From an uncultured Dorea sp. (GTDB lineage: Bacteria; Bacillota; Clostridia; Lachnospirales; Lachnospiraceae), in NCBI GenBank assembly GCA_910580235.1, contig CAJTVU010000001.1, positions 186,001 through 250,000 on the forward strand: a stretch of DNA of 64,000 nt, read 5' to 3'. The position numbers and the translations under genes are program-made. How positions within the stretch are numbered: the first letter of the stretch is position 1; each line of letters starts with the position of its first letter. A model generated the notes under the pieces. The model saw nothing but the letters and a program-made list of their open reading frames with translations. It was not told the origin of the DNA and searched no databases. Below are positions 23,673 to 31,652 of the stretch, piece after piece.

Positions 23673-25298
23673 ATGTCTATCTTCAATTTTTTGGGAATGC
23701 TGAGTAACTCTAAAACGGATGATGACGGCGGACAGGCCTTGTTCAAACAGATAAGCGAGGAGCTTCGGGAAAATATGATACAAGATTTCCATGACAGCCC
23801 GGAAGAGCTATCTTCTCTTGAGGCCTTCGCAGAGACGTTAGAACGGTCTGCAAGAAAACATGTAGACAGCCTTCGCCCGACGGATCCAGAAGAAGCTGCT
23901 TCCTCCGAGCCGTCCAGTGCGGACGCACTGCCGCTCTTCTATGTGTCCGATGACTGTATGCGGGCCTATTCCTGTGTCCTTCCGCCTCTGAATGAAGGAA
24001 AGCATATCGAACAATCTCATTTTTTTGAAGATCTCCGATATGCCGGGATTACTTCAGGGCTTGACCAGGCAGCGATAGAAGAGCTGGTCGCCGGAAGGAA
24101 TTACCTGCATATTGTCCAGGTCGCCAAAGGGACCGCCCCGGTAGACGGGAAAGACGGAGAGCTGGAAGAGCTGTTCGAGCGCAAGGCAGAGCAGGAGCTC
24201 GATCTTAAAGAGTCCGATTCTCTTGCCGGGCTTGACTTAAAAACGCGGTACATTGTGCATACTGTCCAAAAAGGCGACGCCATCTGCCGCATCAAGCCTC
24301 CTTCTGCCGCGTCTGACGGAATAAATGTCTGCGGGCACGTACTTCACGGGAAAGAAGGGCGTCCTGCGCGCATACCCCAGGGCGAGAATACTGTCCTCAC
24401 CGACCACGGCATGACCCTTTCAGCTTCTATCAGCGGGATCATTACGACAGAGGCCGATAACTTCACCATCCGCAGCCAGCGCATAATAACGGCAGATGTA
24501 AATGCCATGATCGGAAAGATAAGCTGTGAGGGAGATCTCTTCATCCGCGGCAACATCGAAGACGGCGCTGCAGTAAGCGCCACCGGGAACGTTATCATCA
24601 GCGGCGACGTCCGAAGCGGCAAGGTCAGCGCCGGCGGCACGCTCCTCATACAAGGCGAAGTAAAAAGCAGCGCAGAGACTTCTCTGGAGGCGGGCGGGCA
24701 GATACAGTGCCCGATCCTGGAAGGCATTTCTGTCCATGCAAAAGGCAATATCTATGCCGATGTCATCGCCAACTGTTCTGTCAGCAGCGAGACCGGATCT
24801 GTATATGCATTGACTGGAAGAGGGCTGATCTTCGGAGGAGACGTCAAAGTCCACAAGTCCGTCTATGCCCGAAAGATCGGGAATATGTCCGGCTGTAAGA
24901 ACAGCTTCACCCTTGGCTCCTGCCCTGAGCTGGAGGCAGAAGAAGCTAAGATACAAGATGCGCTCAAAAGCGTCCAGGACACCCATGAGAAGCTGCGCCA
25001 GAGCATCGCTTCTATGAAAGCGTCCGGCATGAACTTGCAGCGCGATAAAAAGGAAGGCCTCTCAAAGCTTTCTGAACAGCAGTCCCTGTATGAAAGCCTT
25101 GCAAAAGAAAAAGCGAAGGAATTAAAAGAGTTAAAGAAAGAGATCAGCCTGAAAAGACAGGGGCATATCTCCTGCGAAGAGCTCTATCCGACCACACAGG
25201 TACATATCGGAAGCCAGAGCCTGACTGTCGAGAAAGAGGAGATGGACTGCAACATTCATCTAACTTCAGGGAATACTGAGCGGATCCTTCTAAAATAA
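23673..25298 (+). CDS. FapA family protein (DUF342)
   Basis: The 541-residue protein contains the DUF342/FapA repeat region, a right-handed beta-helix (GKISCEGDLFIRGNIEDGAAVSATG onward), followed by a coiled coil and a small C-terminal beta domain. In Vibrio, FapA localises the polar flagellar assembly factor; in clostridia the role is unknown. The ATG at 23673 follows GAGGG; the longer upstream frame is not coding-like. Confidence 0.85.
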   Translation: MSIFNFLGMLSNSKTDDDGGQALFKQISEELRENMIQDFHDSPEELSSLEAFAETLERSARKHVDSLRPTDPEEAASSEPSSADALPLFYVSDDCMRAYSCVLPPLNEGKHIEQSHFFEDLRYAGITSGLDQAAIEELVAGRNYLHIVQVAKGTAPVDGKDGELEELFERKAEQELDLKESDSLAGLDLKTRYIVHTVQKGDAICRIKPPSAASDGINVCGHVLHGKEGRPARIPQGENTVLTDHGMTLSASISGIITTEADNFTIRSQRIITADVNAMIGKISCEGDLFIRGNIEDGAAVSATGNVIISGDVRSGKVSAGGTLLIQGEVKSSAETSLEAGGQIQCPILEGISVHAKGNIYADVIANCSVSSETGSVYALTGRGLIFGGDVKVHKSVYARKIGNMSGCKNSFTLGSCPELEAEEAKIQDALKSVQDTHEKLRQSIASMKASGMNLQRDKKEGLSKLSEQQSLYESLAKEKAKELKELKKEISLKRQGHISCEELYPTTQVHIGSQSLTVEKEEMDCNIHLTSGNTERILLK

Positions 25299-25313
25299 TC
25301 CTTTACAGTTTTT

Positions 25314-25334
25314 CGGCGGTCATTTTGACCGCCG
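25314..25334. other. Hairpin between the convergent fapA-like and dacA genes
   Basis: CGGCGGTCA (25314-25322) pairs with TGACCGCCG (25326-25334). No T-run follows on either strand, though a run of T precedes it on the plus strand. It may still separate the two convergent transcripts. Confidence 0.45.
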
Positions 25335-25344
25335 ATGTTCATAT

Positions 25345-26613
25345 TTAAAGCAATATTTTCTCTATTACATCTTTCCATGCGCTTTTATAGGTAATCTTCT
25401 CTGCCGGTTCCGCCGCCACGATATCCATCCTCCCTATCTCTTCTCCCCCAAGAGAATAGATCGCTTCCCCGACTTTATCGCCTTCTTTGACAGGGGCTTC
25501 TATCTTTTTCTCCATGGTTACTTTCCGCTCTATATCCGAGAAATCTGCCCCTGTAACATCCACATATGAAAACGGCGCTTCCTGCTTCGTATGTATCTTC
25601 TTCTCCACGCTCCGCCTCACTGGCACAAGCCCGGTCTCCGGCGGGACGTCCTCCCGGTACACCTTGCACTTCCCAAAGCCGTAATTTAAAAGCGCTGTAG
25701 CGTCCCTCACCCTAGCCTTGGAATCCTCCGCCGCCATGATCACCGCGATCATCTCCATGCCATTCTTCTCCGCCGTGGCGGACAGGCAGAACTTTGCAAG
25801 GCTCGTAGAGCCTGTTTTTAGTCCTGTGGCGTACTCATACTGCCGGATAAGCTTATTTGTATTCGTAAGCCCGAACTCCGACGTCCCTTTCCTGGTAGTA
25901 TGCGTAATGTTCTCCATCCAGATCATACAATAATCCCGGATTTCAGGATGCTTTAAGATCAGCTCTCTTGACATCAGGGCAATATCCCGTGCTGTCGTCA
26001 CATGACCGTCTGTGTCCAGCCCGTTACAATTGACAAAATTAGTATTCTCCATGCCAAGCCCTTTTGCCCTTGCATTCATCTGCGCCACAAACTCTCCTTC
26101 ATCGCCGCAGATGTGCTCCGCCATCGCCACACATGCGTCGTTGGCACTGGCAACCGAGATACATTTGATCATCGTATCTACTGTCTGCACTTCTCCCGGC
26201 TCCAGGAAGACTTGAGAGCCGCCCATAGACGCCGCATATTCCGAAGTAGTCACTTCCTCTTCAAGCGTGATCTTCCCTTCTTCCAGCGCGTCAAATATAA
26301 GAAGGAGCGTCATGACTTTCGTAACGCTCGCCGGAGGCCGCACAGAATCCGGATCCTTCTCATAAATGACCTGTCCTGTGGACGCTTCCATCAGAATGGC
26401 AGAGGGCGCCGACACGTCGATCCCGCTGCTTTCGGCCTCCCCCGTATCTTCTTCACCTTCTTCGGTATTCTCTTGCGCGGGCTCATTAGCGCCCTCCTGT
26501 GAACCCTCCTCCTGCATGATCTCCTCCTGCGCCGTGTAAGCCCCTATATCCGACGCAAGGACCGGCTGCGCCCACAGCCCGGCGCACAGCAAAACTGCCA
26601 GAAACCGTCTCAT
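25345..26613 (-). CDS. dacF: D-alanyl-D-alanine carboxypeptidase (penicillin-binding protein 5/DacF type)
   Basis: The 422-residue protein has an N-terminal signal peptide (MRRFLAVLLCAGLWAQPVLA), an acidic Glu-rich linker (about residues 28-64), then the S11 peptidase core: SVTK (SxxK, near residue 96), SAN (SxN) and KTGST (KTG). A C-terminal beta domain and an amphipathic helix for membrane anchoring follow. It trims peptidoglycan pentapeptides. It is preceded by xpt, 102 bp upstream. Symbols dacA and dacF cannot be told apart here. Confidence 0.92.
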   Translation of the reverse strand: MRRFLAVLLCAGLWAQPVLASDIGAYTAQEEIMQEEGSQEGANEPAQENTEEGEEDTGEAESSGIDVSAPSAILMEASTGQVIYEKDPDSVRPPASVTKVMTLLLIFDALEEGKITLEEEVTTSEYAASMGGSQVFLEPGEVQTVDTMIKCISVASANDACVAMAEHICGDEGEFVAQMNARAKGLGMENTNFVNCNGLDTDGHVTTARDIALMSRELILKHPEIRDYCMIWMENITHTTRKGTSEFGLTNTNKLIRQYEYATGLKTGSTSLAKFCLSATAEKNGMEMIAVIMAAEDSKARVRDATALLNYGFGKCKVYREDVPPETGLVPVRRSVEKKIHTKQEAPFSYVDVTGADFSDIERKVTMEKKIEAPVKEGDKVGEAIYSLGGEEIGRMDIVAAEPAEKITYKSAWKDVIEKILL

Positions 26614-26715
26614 TTACAATACTCCATATCGAATCCATTATTACTAAGTATAGTCAGAAAAAAGCGAAGATATGACCCTTTTCTCTGCCCGGGCATCCTC
26701 TTTTTCTTCTATCTC

Positions 26716-27303
26716 TTATCTGTCCTGCGGCCTGAACCTTATCTCACCCGTTCCACTGTCCATACTCTCCACGATTGCCAGAGACTCCAGCTGATAGCCC
26801 AGATTACGGATGATCGTACCGCCGGGCTGGAACCCTTTCTCAATGACGATCCCGACCCCCTCCACAACGGCTCCCGCGTGCTGCACGATCTGGATCAGCC
26901 CCTGGAGCGCGCAGCCGTTTGCAAGAAAATCATCAATAATGAGCACACGGTCCTTCTCCGTCAGGAACTTTTTAGCCACGATCACCTGATTCTTGCACTT
27001 ATGGGTAAACGACTCCACTTCTGCTACAAGCATCTCCCCTTCCAGGCTGATGCTCTTCGCCTTCTTCGCGAATACTACTGGAGCTTTAAAATGCTGCGCG
27101 GCGATGCACGCGATCCCAATCCCCGAAGCCTCGATCGTAAGGATCTTATTAATCGGCTTTCCCTCGAACCTTCGTTTAAATTCCTCGCCGATCTTCTCAA
27201 ACAATGCAATATCCATCTGATGGTTGAGGAAGCTGTCCACTTTCAGCACATTCCCCTCTTTTACGATACCATCCCTCACTATACGCTCTTCTAAAAAGTT
27301 CAT
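26716..27303 (-). CDS. xpt: Xanthine phosphoribosyltransferase
   Basis: The 195-residue enzyme has the Xpt N-terminal region (DSFLNHQMDIALFEKIGEEF), the adenine-type TIEASGIGIA loop and the PRPP motif RVLIIDDFLANGCA. It converts xanthine and PRPP to XMP for purine salvage. No purine riboswitch precedes it: only 19 bp separate it from the upstream membrane protein gene, so it appears to be transcribed with that gene and perhaps with the copper operon. Confidence 0.95.
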   Translation of the reverse strand: MNFLEERIVRDGIVKEGNVLKVDSFLNHQMDIALFEKIGEEFKRRFEGKPINKILTIEASGIGIACIAAQHFKAPVVFAKKAKSISLEGEMLVAEVESFTHKCKNQVIVAKKFLTEKDRVLIIDDFLANGCALQGLIQIVQHAGAVVEGVGIVIEKGFQPGGTIIRNLGYQLESLAIVESMDSGTGEIRFRPQDR

Positions 27304-27322
27304 GTCTCGTCTCCTTTATCTC

Positions 27323-27991
27323 TTAAAGGCTGATAATATATAATATTGTCGCAAACATGGCTAATGCAGTGAATATATAAAGCCCCCCGACAACAGCAGA
27401 GCTTTTCTTCCCCATCCCCCATTTCTTCACTGCAAGGTACAGCGTATCCAGCACATCCGCAAGGAACAGGAACTGCAAGATCCCATGGAGCACAGCGGCC
27501 GTCCCGGAGACCTTCTTCTGCTTTACGCCGAAACGGATTACCTGTATCCCGTAAAAAGAGCCGGGTATCATAATGAGCCACGTCGCCGCCGCATTCATAA
27601 GGACATAGAAGATCACGACCGGAAAGGCGAAGATGATCAGCCCCCTGGACGCTACGAACATGATCAGCAGCACAAAGACAGTCCCCACATAATTAACGAC
27701 ATAGAAGAGGACCAGCCCGTATTTCAATATGAGAAGAGCGTTCATACAATACTTGTCGTCCCCCTCCTTGTGCTTTCGGAACGACTGGACGATGTTCATC
27801 ACTCCAAGGATGACGACCGTCGCCCAGTACAGGTACGCCATAATCCCATAGAACCCTACAGCCTGCTTTCCGCTCAATATCTCCGTGCTCATACCCGACA
27901 GAAAGAGCGCCATTATATTTAATGGCACTCCAAATGTCAGAAGCAGATCATAGGCGGCTGCTAATTTATAATGCTTCACTTTTCTTAGCAT
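27323..27991 (-). CDS. Integral membrane protein of unknown function
   Basis: The 222-residue protein has about six hydrophobic segments and small basic loops (FRKHKEGDDKYCM, VKQKKVSG). No transporter motif was recognised. The start at 27991 is preceded by AAGGAGG inside the copA end region. It lies between copA and xpt with spacers of 22 and 19 bp, so the three are probably one transcript. Confidence 0.75.
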   Translation of the reverse strand: MLRKVKHYKLAAAYDLLLTFGVPLNIMALFLSGMSTEILSGKQAVGFYGIMAYLYWATVVILGVMNIVQSFRKHKEGDDKYCMNALLILKYGLVLFYVVNYVGTVFVLLIMFVASRGLIIFAFPVVIFYVLMNAAATWLIMIPGSFYGIQVIRFGVKQKKVSGTAAVLHGILQFLFLADVLDTLYLAVKKWGMGKKSSAVVGGLYIFTALAMFATILYIISL

Positions 27992-28013
27992 CTTATCTGC
28001 CTCCTTGCAGCCC

Positions 28014-28223
28014 CTATTCAATCCCAAGCACTTTGTACTCCTGCTCTTCCACCGCCGCTTTAAGCGTCTCGTCGGCCACTTCTTCGCCAAGCGATACTAT
28101 AGCCGTCCCCGCCTCATGGCTTACCGTTGCCTCTTCTACGCCCGCGATAGCTTCAAGAGCTTTCTTCACATGAGCCTCACAGTGCCCGCACATCATCCCT
28201 TCGATCTTGATCGTCTTTGTCAT
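28014..28223 (-). CDS. copZ: Probable internally initiated CopZ-like copper chaperone
   Basis: Within copA and in the same frame, an ATG at 28223 (MTKTIKIEGMMCGHCEAH) is preceded by AAGGAGGAAAAGAAA, a near-perfect ribosome binding site. It would give a free 69-residue HMA protein ending with the copA stop. Its size and CxxC motif are those of CopZ chaperones. Whether it is made separately, as well as fused, is an inference. Confidence 0.55.
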   Translation of the reverse strand: MTKTIKIEGMMCGHCEAHVKKALEAIAGVEEATVSHEAGTAIVSLGEEVADETLKAAVEEQEYKVLGIE

Positions 28224-30551
28224 TTTCTTTTCCTCCTTATTCTCTGTCTCTTTTACCATTACCGGATTTTTAAGCCTCTTATCTTTTGCCGCGTCCTTCA
28301 CCTTGAACCAGTTAAGCCTGAGAGCGTTCGTTACCACGCAGAAGCTCGAAAGGCTCATGGCCGCGGCGCCAAACATAGGGTTGAGCTTCAGGCCGAACAA
28401 CGGATACCACACGCCCGCCGCCAGCGGGATCCCAATGATATTGTAAATAAACGCCCAGAACAGGTTCTCATGGATATTCCGCAAAGTAGCACGGCTTAGT
28501 CGGATCGCCGCAGGTACGTCAGGAAGCCTGCTCTTCATAAGGACCACATCTGCCGCGTCAATAGCGATGTCCGTCCCTGCTCCGATGGCAATGCCTATAT
28601 CTGCTCTCGTGAGCGCCGGAGCATCGTTGATCCCGTCGCCCACCATGGCGACCTTCCCTTTTTCTTTCAGAGAGCGGATCACTGCCTCCTTCCCTTCCGG
28701 GAGCACTCCTGCTATGACCTCGTCCACGCCCGCCTGCTTCCCGATCGCTTTCGCGGTCCTCTCGTTGTCTCCCGTAAGCATTACTACATGGATCCCCATA
28801 TGCTGCAGCTCCCTCACCGCCTGGGGGCTGTCTTCCTTTATGACGTCCGCCACTGCGATGATGCCGGCAAGCTTCCCGTCACGGCTGAAAAAGAGCGGCG
28901 TCTTGCCTTCCTCCGCCAGTTTTTCCGCGCGCCTCTTCATCTCTTCCGGCACGGGCGCACTGCTTTCAATGAACTTTAAATTGCCCCCTGCCAGAGAGCT
29001 CTCTCCAAGCTGTCCCGAGAGCCCGTTCCCGGGCAGCGCCTGGAATCCTGTAACTTCCTCTCCACCGGAAAGCCCCCGCTCTTCCCCAAGAAGGAGGATG
29101 GCTTTTGCCAGCGGATGTTCGCTCTTCTTCTCAAGCGCATACGCCATGAGGAGAAGCTCTTCTTCCGTCACTGCCCCGCCAGGGATCATATCCGTCACTC
29201 GCGGCTCTCCGCTTGTGATCGTGCCCGTCTTGTCGAGGGCCACGATCTGCATCTTCCCCGTCTCTTCCAGAGATACTGCAGTCTTGAACATAATCCCGTT
29301 CTTTGCCCCCATGCCGTTGCCGACCATAATCGCCACTGGCGTTGCCAGGCCCAGCGCGCACGGGCAGCTGATGACAAGGACGGATATCCCTCTTGCAAGG
29401 GCAAAGCCAATGTCTTCTCCCGCCAACATCCATACGAGGATCGTCACGGCTGCGATGGCGATGACGACGGGGACAAATACCCCCGATACTTTATCTGCGA
29501 CTTTCGCAATGGGCGCTTTCGTAGCCGCCGCATCACTGACCATCTGTATGATCTGTGAGAGCGTCGTGTCCTCTCCTACCCTCGTCGCCTCGCATCTTAA
29601 GAATCCAGACTGGTTTAAAGTAGCCGCAGATACATTGTCTCCCGGTTCCTTATCAACAGGGACGCTCTCCCCTGTAAGGGCAGACTCGTTGACCGCGCTG
29701 CTCCCATCTCTCACAATGCCGTCCACCGGTATATTCTCTCCCGGCCGCACAATAAAGATGTCCCCGGTCTTCACCTCTCCTACCGGGATCTCTGTCTCTT
29801 CCCCGCCTCTTAGGACGACCGCCGTCTTTGGAGAGAGCTTCATCAGGCTCTTAAGAGCGTCTGTCGTGCGCCCCTTAGAGCGGGCTTCCAGCATCTTCCC
29901 CACGGTGATAAGGGCAAGGATCGTAGCTGCAGACTCAAAATAGAATTCATGCATATAGACCATGACCCCGTCCATATCCATCCGCATCTGGGCATCCGTC
30001 ATGGCGAACAGGGCATACGTGCTGTACACATAGGACGCGCCTGCTCCAAGCGCCACCAGAGTGTCCATGTTCGGCGCTCTGTGCCACAGGCTTCGGAACC
30101 CACTGATAAAGAACTTCTGATTCACTACCATGATTATAGTCGTAAACAGCAGCTGGATGAGCCCCATAGCCACATGGTTCCCTTCCAGTATGGAGGGCAG
30201 GGGCCATCCCCACATCATATTCCCCATAGATACATACATCAGAGGTATAAGGAAGACGAGAGATGCCGTCAGGCGCTTTTTAAGTACCGGCGTCTCCCTG
30301 TCCTTTAACATGTCCTCCGCGTCCGTTACCGTGTGCTTCCCTGCTTTCTCCTTCCCTTTTACTGACGCCCCGTATCCGGCTTCTTCCACCGCAGCGATGA
30401 TCTCCTGTGCTGTAACATTTCCTTCTACTCCCATAGAGTTCGTCAAAAGGCTTACTGAACAGGAATCTACGCCCGGGATCTTAGCCACCGCCTTCTCTAC
30501 CCGGGCGCTGCAGGCGGCGCAGCTCATGCCTGTCACGGAATATTGCTCCAT
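28014..30551 (-). CDS. copA: Copper-exporting P1B-type ATPase with N- and C-terminal metal-binding domains
   Basis: The 845-residue ATPase has an N-terminal HMA domain (GMSCAACSARVEKAV), the CPC membrane motif SCPCALGLATP, phosphorylation site DKTGT, HP motif (SEHPLA) and hinge GDGINDAPALT. It exports Cu(I). Unusually a second HMA domain (GMMCGHCEAHVKKAL) is fused at the C terminus after a Lys/Glu linker. The ATG at 30551 follows AGGAGG; a GTG three codons earlier is the alternative. It follows csoR by 28 bp. Confidence 0.95.
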   Translation of the reverse strand: MEQYSVTGMSCAACSARVEKAVAKIPGVDSCSVSLLTNSMGVEGNVTAQEIIAAVEEAGYGASVKGKEKAGKHTVTDAEDMLKDRETPVLKKRLTASLVFLIPLMYVSMGNMMWGWPLPSILEGNHVAMGLIQLLFTTIIMVVNQKFFISGFRSLWHRAPNMDTLVALGAGASYVYSTYALFAMTDAQMRMDMDGVMVYMHEFYFESAATILALITVGKMLEARSKGRTTDALKSLMKLSPKTAVVLRGGEETEIPVGEVKTGDIFIVRPGENIPVDGIVRDGSSAVNESALTGESVPVDKEPGDNVSAATLNQSGFLRCEATRVGEDTTLSQIIQMVSDAAATKAPIAKVADKVSGVFVPVVIAIAAVTILVWMLAGEDIGFALARGISVLVISCPCALGLATPVAIMVGNGMGAKNGIMFKTAVSLEETGKMQIVALDKTGTITSGEPRVTDMIPGGAVTEEELLLMAYALEKKSEHPLAKAILLLGEERGLSGGEEVTGFQALPGNGLSGQLGESSLAGGNLKFIESSAPVPEEMKRRAEKLAEEGKTPLFFSRDGKLAGIIAVADVIKEDSPQAVRELQHMGIHVVMLTGDNERTAKAIGKQAGVDEVIAGVLPEGKEAVIRSLKEKGKVAMVGDGINDAPALTRADIGIAIGAGTDIAIDAADVVLMKSRLPDVPAAIRLSRATLRNIHENLFWAFIYNIIGIPLAAGVWYPLFGLKLNPMFGAAAMSLSSFCVVTNALRLNWFKVKDAAKDKRLKNPVMVKETENKEEKKMTKTIKIEGMMCGHCEAHVKKALEAIAGVEEATVSHEAGTAIVSLGEEVADETLKAAVEEQEYKVLGIE

Positions 30552-30579
30552 TTTTATCACCTCCTCTTACTTTTTCTGC

Positions 30580-30882
30580 CTATTTCATCAATTTCTGCAA
30601 TGTGGCGACCAGCTCTTCAATCGTATCATCCTTCCCCTGGCGGATATCGTCGGCCACACAGGTACGGATATGCTCAGAGAGCAGGACTTTGCTAAAGCTG
30701 TTAAGAGCCGCGTTCGCGGCAGATACCTGCATAAGAATGTCCGTACAGTAAGCGTCTTCCTCAACCATCCTGCTAATCCCCCGGATCTGTCCCTCCACCC
30801 GGCTTAAACGGTTAAGAAGATCTTTATGCTCCTTCTCTGAACGCTTCTTGCTCTTATGACAGCATTCTTTACTTTCACTCAT
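30580..30882 (-). CDS. csoR: Copper-sensing repressor CsoR
   Basis: The 100-residue all-helical protein keeps the Cu(I) ligands Cys46, His71 and Cys75 (AYCTDIL, SEHIRTC) and the RLSRVEGQIRGI helix. A Cys/His-rich start (ECCHK) is extra. It represses its own operon until copper binds. The ATG at 30882 follows AAGGAGG. Confidence 0.93.
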   Translation of the reverse strand: MSESKECCHKSKKRSEKEHKDLLNRLSRVEGQIRGISRMVEEDAYCTDILMQVSAANAALNSFSKVLLSEHIRTCVADDIRQGKDDTIEELVATLQKLMK

Positions 30883-30906
30883 TATATTATCCTCCTTGCT
30901 ACAGAC

Positions 30907-30935
30907 ATTATATACCCCATATAGGTATAATGCAA
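30907..30935 (-). promoter_or_regulatory. csoR-copA promoter with CsoR operator
   Basis: On the minus strand TTGCAT (30935-30930) and TATAAT (30912-30907) are 17 bp apart. The palindrome TATACCCCATATAGGTATA (30911-30929), GC-centred like known CsoR sites, fills the spacer. Repressor binding there would block RNA polymerase. Confidence 0.75.
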
Positions 30936-30956
30936 GAGGGAATTTAAAAATATTTT

Positions 30957-30973
30957 TACCCTCAGTGTACAAG
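30957..30973 (+). repeat. Single-arm copy of the TACCCTCAGTGTACAA repeat
   Basis: An exact copy of the 16-base consensus followed by G. It lies upstream of the csoR promoter, next to the phosphoesterase terminator. Confidence 0.65.
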
Positions 30974-30981
30974 CGGCAGCG

Positions 30982-31034
30982 GATAAAAGAGCAATCGCCA
31001 AATGATTTATGTAATCCATCATTTGGCGATTGCT
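30982..31034 (-). terminator. Terminator of the five-gene operon
   Basis: A 17-bp perfect stem, AGCAATCGCCAAATGAT (30990-31006) with ATCATTTGGCGATTGCT (31018-31034), and the minus-strand tail CTTTTATC. It separates the operon from csoR. Confidence 0.85.
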
Positions 31035-31055
31035 TTATAAATTACGTTATAACCT

Positions 31056-31652
31056 CTACTCCTCAAAATCAAAAATGCATCTCTCATATGCATTTATGAC
31101 ATGCGTATCTCCGTATGTGTCATAGCGACAGTGCTTCCTTCCGTACGACATATGCACATGCCCGTGGATAAAGAACCTTGGACGGTATTTCTTAAGAAGG
31201 GAGAGGAATACCTTGAAGCCCTGATGAGGAAGATCCTCCCCGTCATTTAGCTGATAGGCGGGAGCATGGGTTACCAGAATGTCGAACCCCCGCTTCTTTA
31301 GCAGCTGGAACGCCAGCCTTCTTACGCGCATGAACATCTGCACTTCTGTATACTGGTATTTCCCCTCCCGATAGCGCATAGAGCCTCCGAGCCCCAGTAT
31401 GCGGATCCCTTCATAGACGTATATCTTATCGTCAATGCATACGCACCCTTCCGGCGGGTCTGCATCGTACCTCTCATCATGATTGCCGTGGACGTACAGG
31501 ACCGGGATCGAGGTAAGGGTCGTGAGAAAAGACAAGTACTCCGGAGCCAGATCCCCACAGGAGATGATCAAGTCTATATCTTTTAGCTTGCTCTTATCAA
31601 AATGATCCCACAAATAAGGAGATTCCTTATCTGAGATTGCCAATATCCTCAT
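31056..31652 (-). CDS. Calcineurin-like metallophosphoesterase
   Basis: The 198-residue protein has the metallophosphoesterase motifs ILAISD, SCGDLAPEYL, HGNHDER, THAP and HGHVH. Substrates of such small stand-alone enzymes range from cyclic nucleotides to phosphoproteins and are not predictable. It is the last gene of the five-gene operon, and its ATG overlaps the stop of the ParB-like/BMP fusion gene (ATGA), implying a linked function. Confidence 0.88.
   Translation of the reverse strand: MRILAISDKESPYLWDHFDKSKLKDIDLIISCGDLAPEYLSFLTTLTSIPVLYVHGNHDERYDADPPEGCVCIDDKIYVYEGIRILGLGGSMRYREGKYQYTEVQMFMRVRRLAFQLLKKRGFDILVTHAPAYQLNDGEDLPHQGFKVFLSLLKKYRPRFFIHGHVHMSYGRKHCRYDTYGDTHVINAYERCIFDFEE

Noticed and set aside
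27304..28013. Guanine riboswitch upstream of xpt
   Set aside because: Only 19 and 22 bp of intergenic sequence exist, too short for the aptamer.
28567..29943. 458-codon open frame opposite copA
   Set aside because: It lies wholly antisense to a well-supported gene, has Ser/Pro/Ala-rich composition typical of a shadow frame, and lacks a ribosome binding site.
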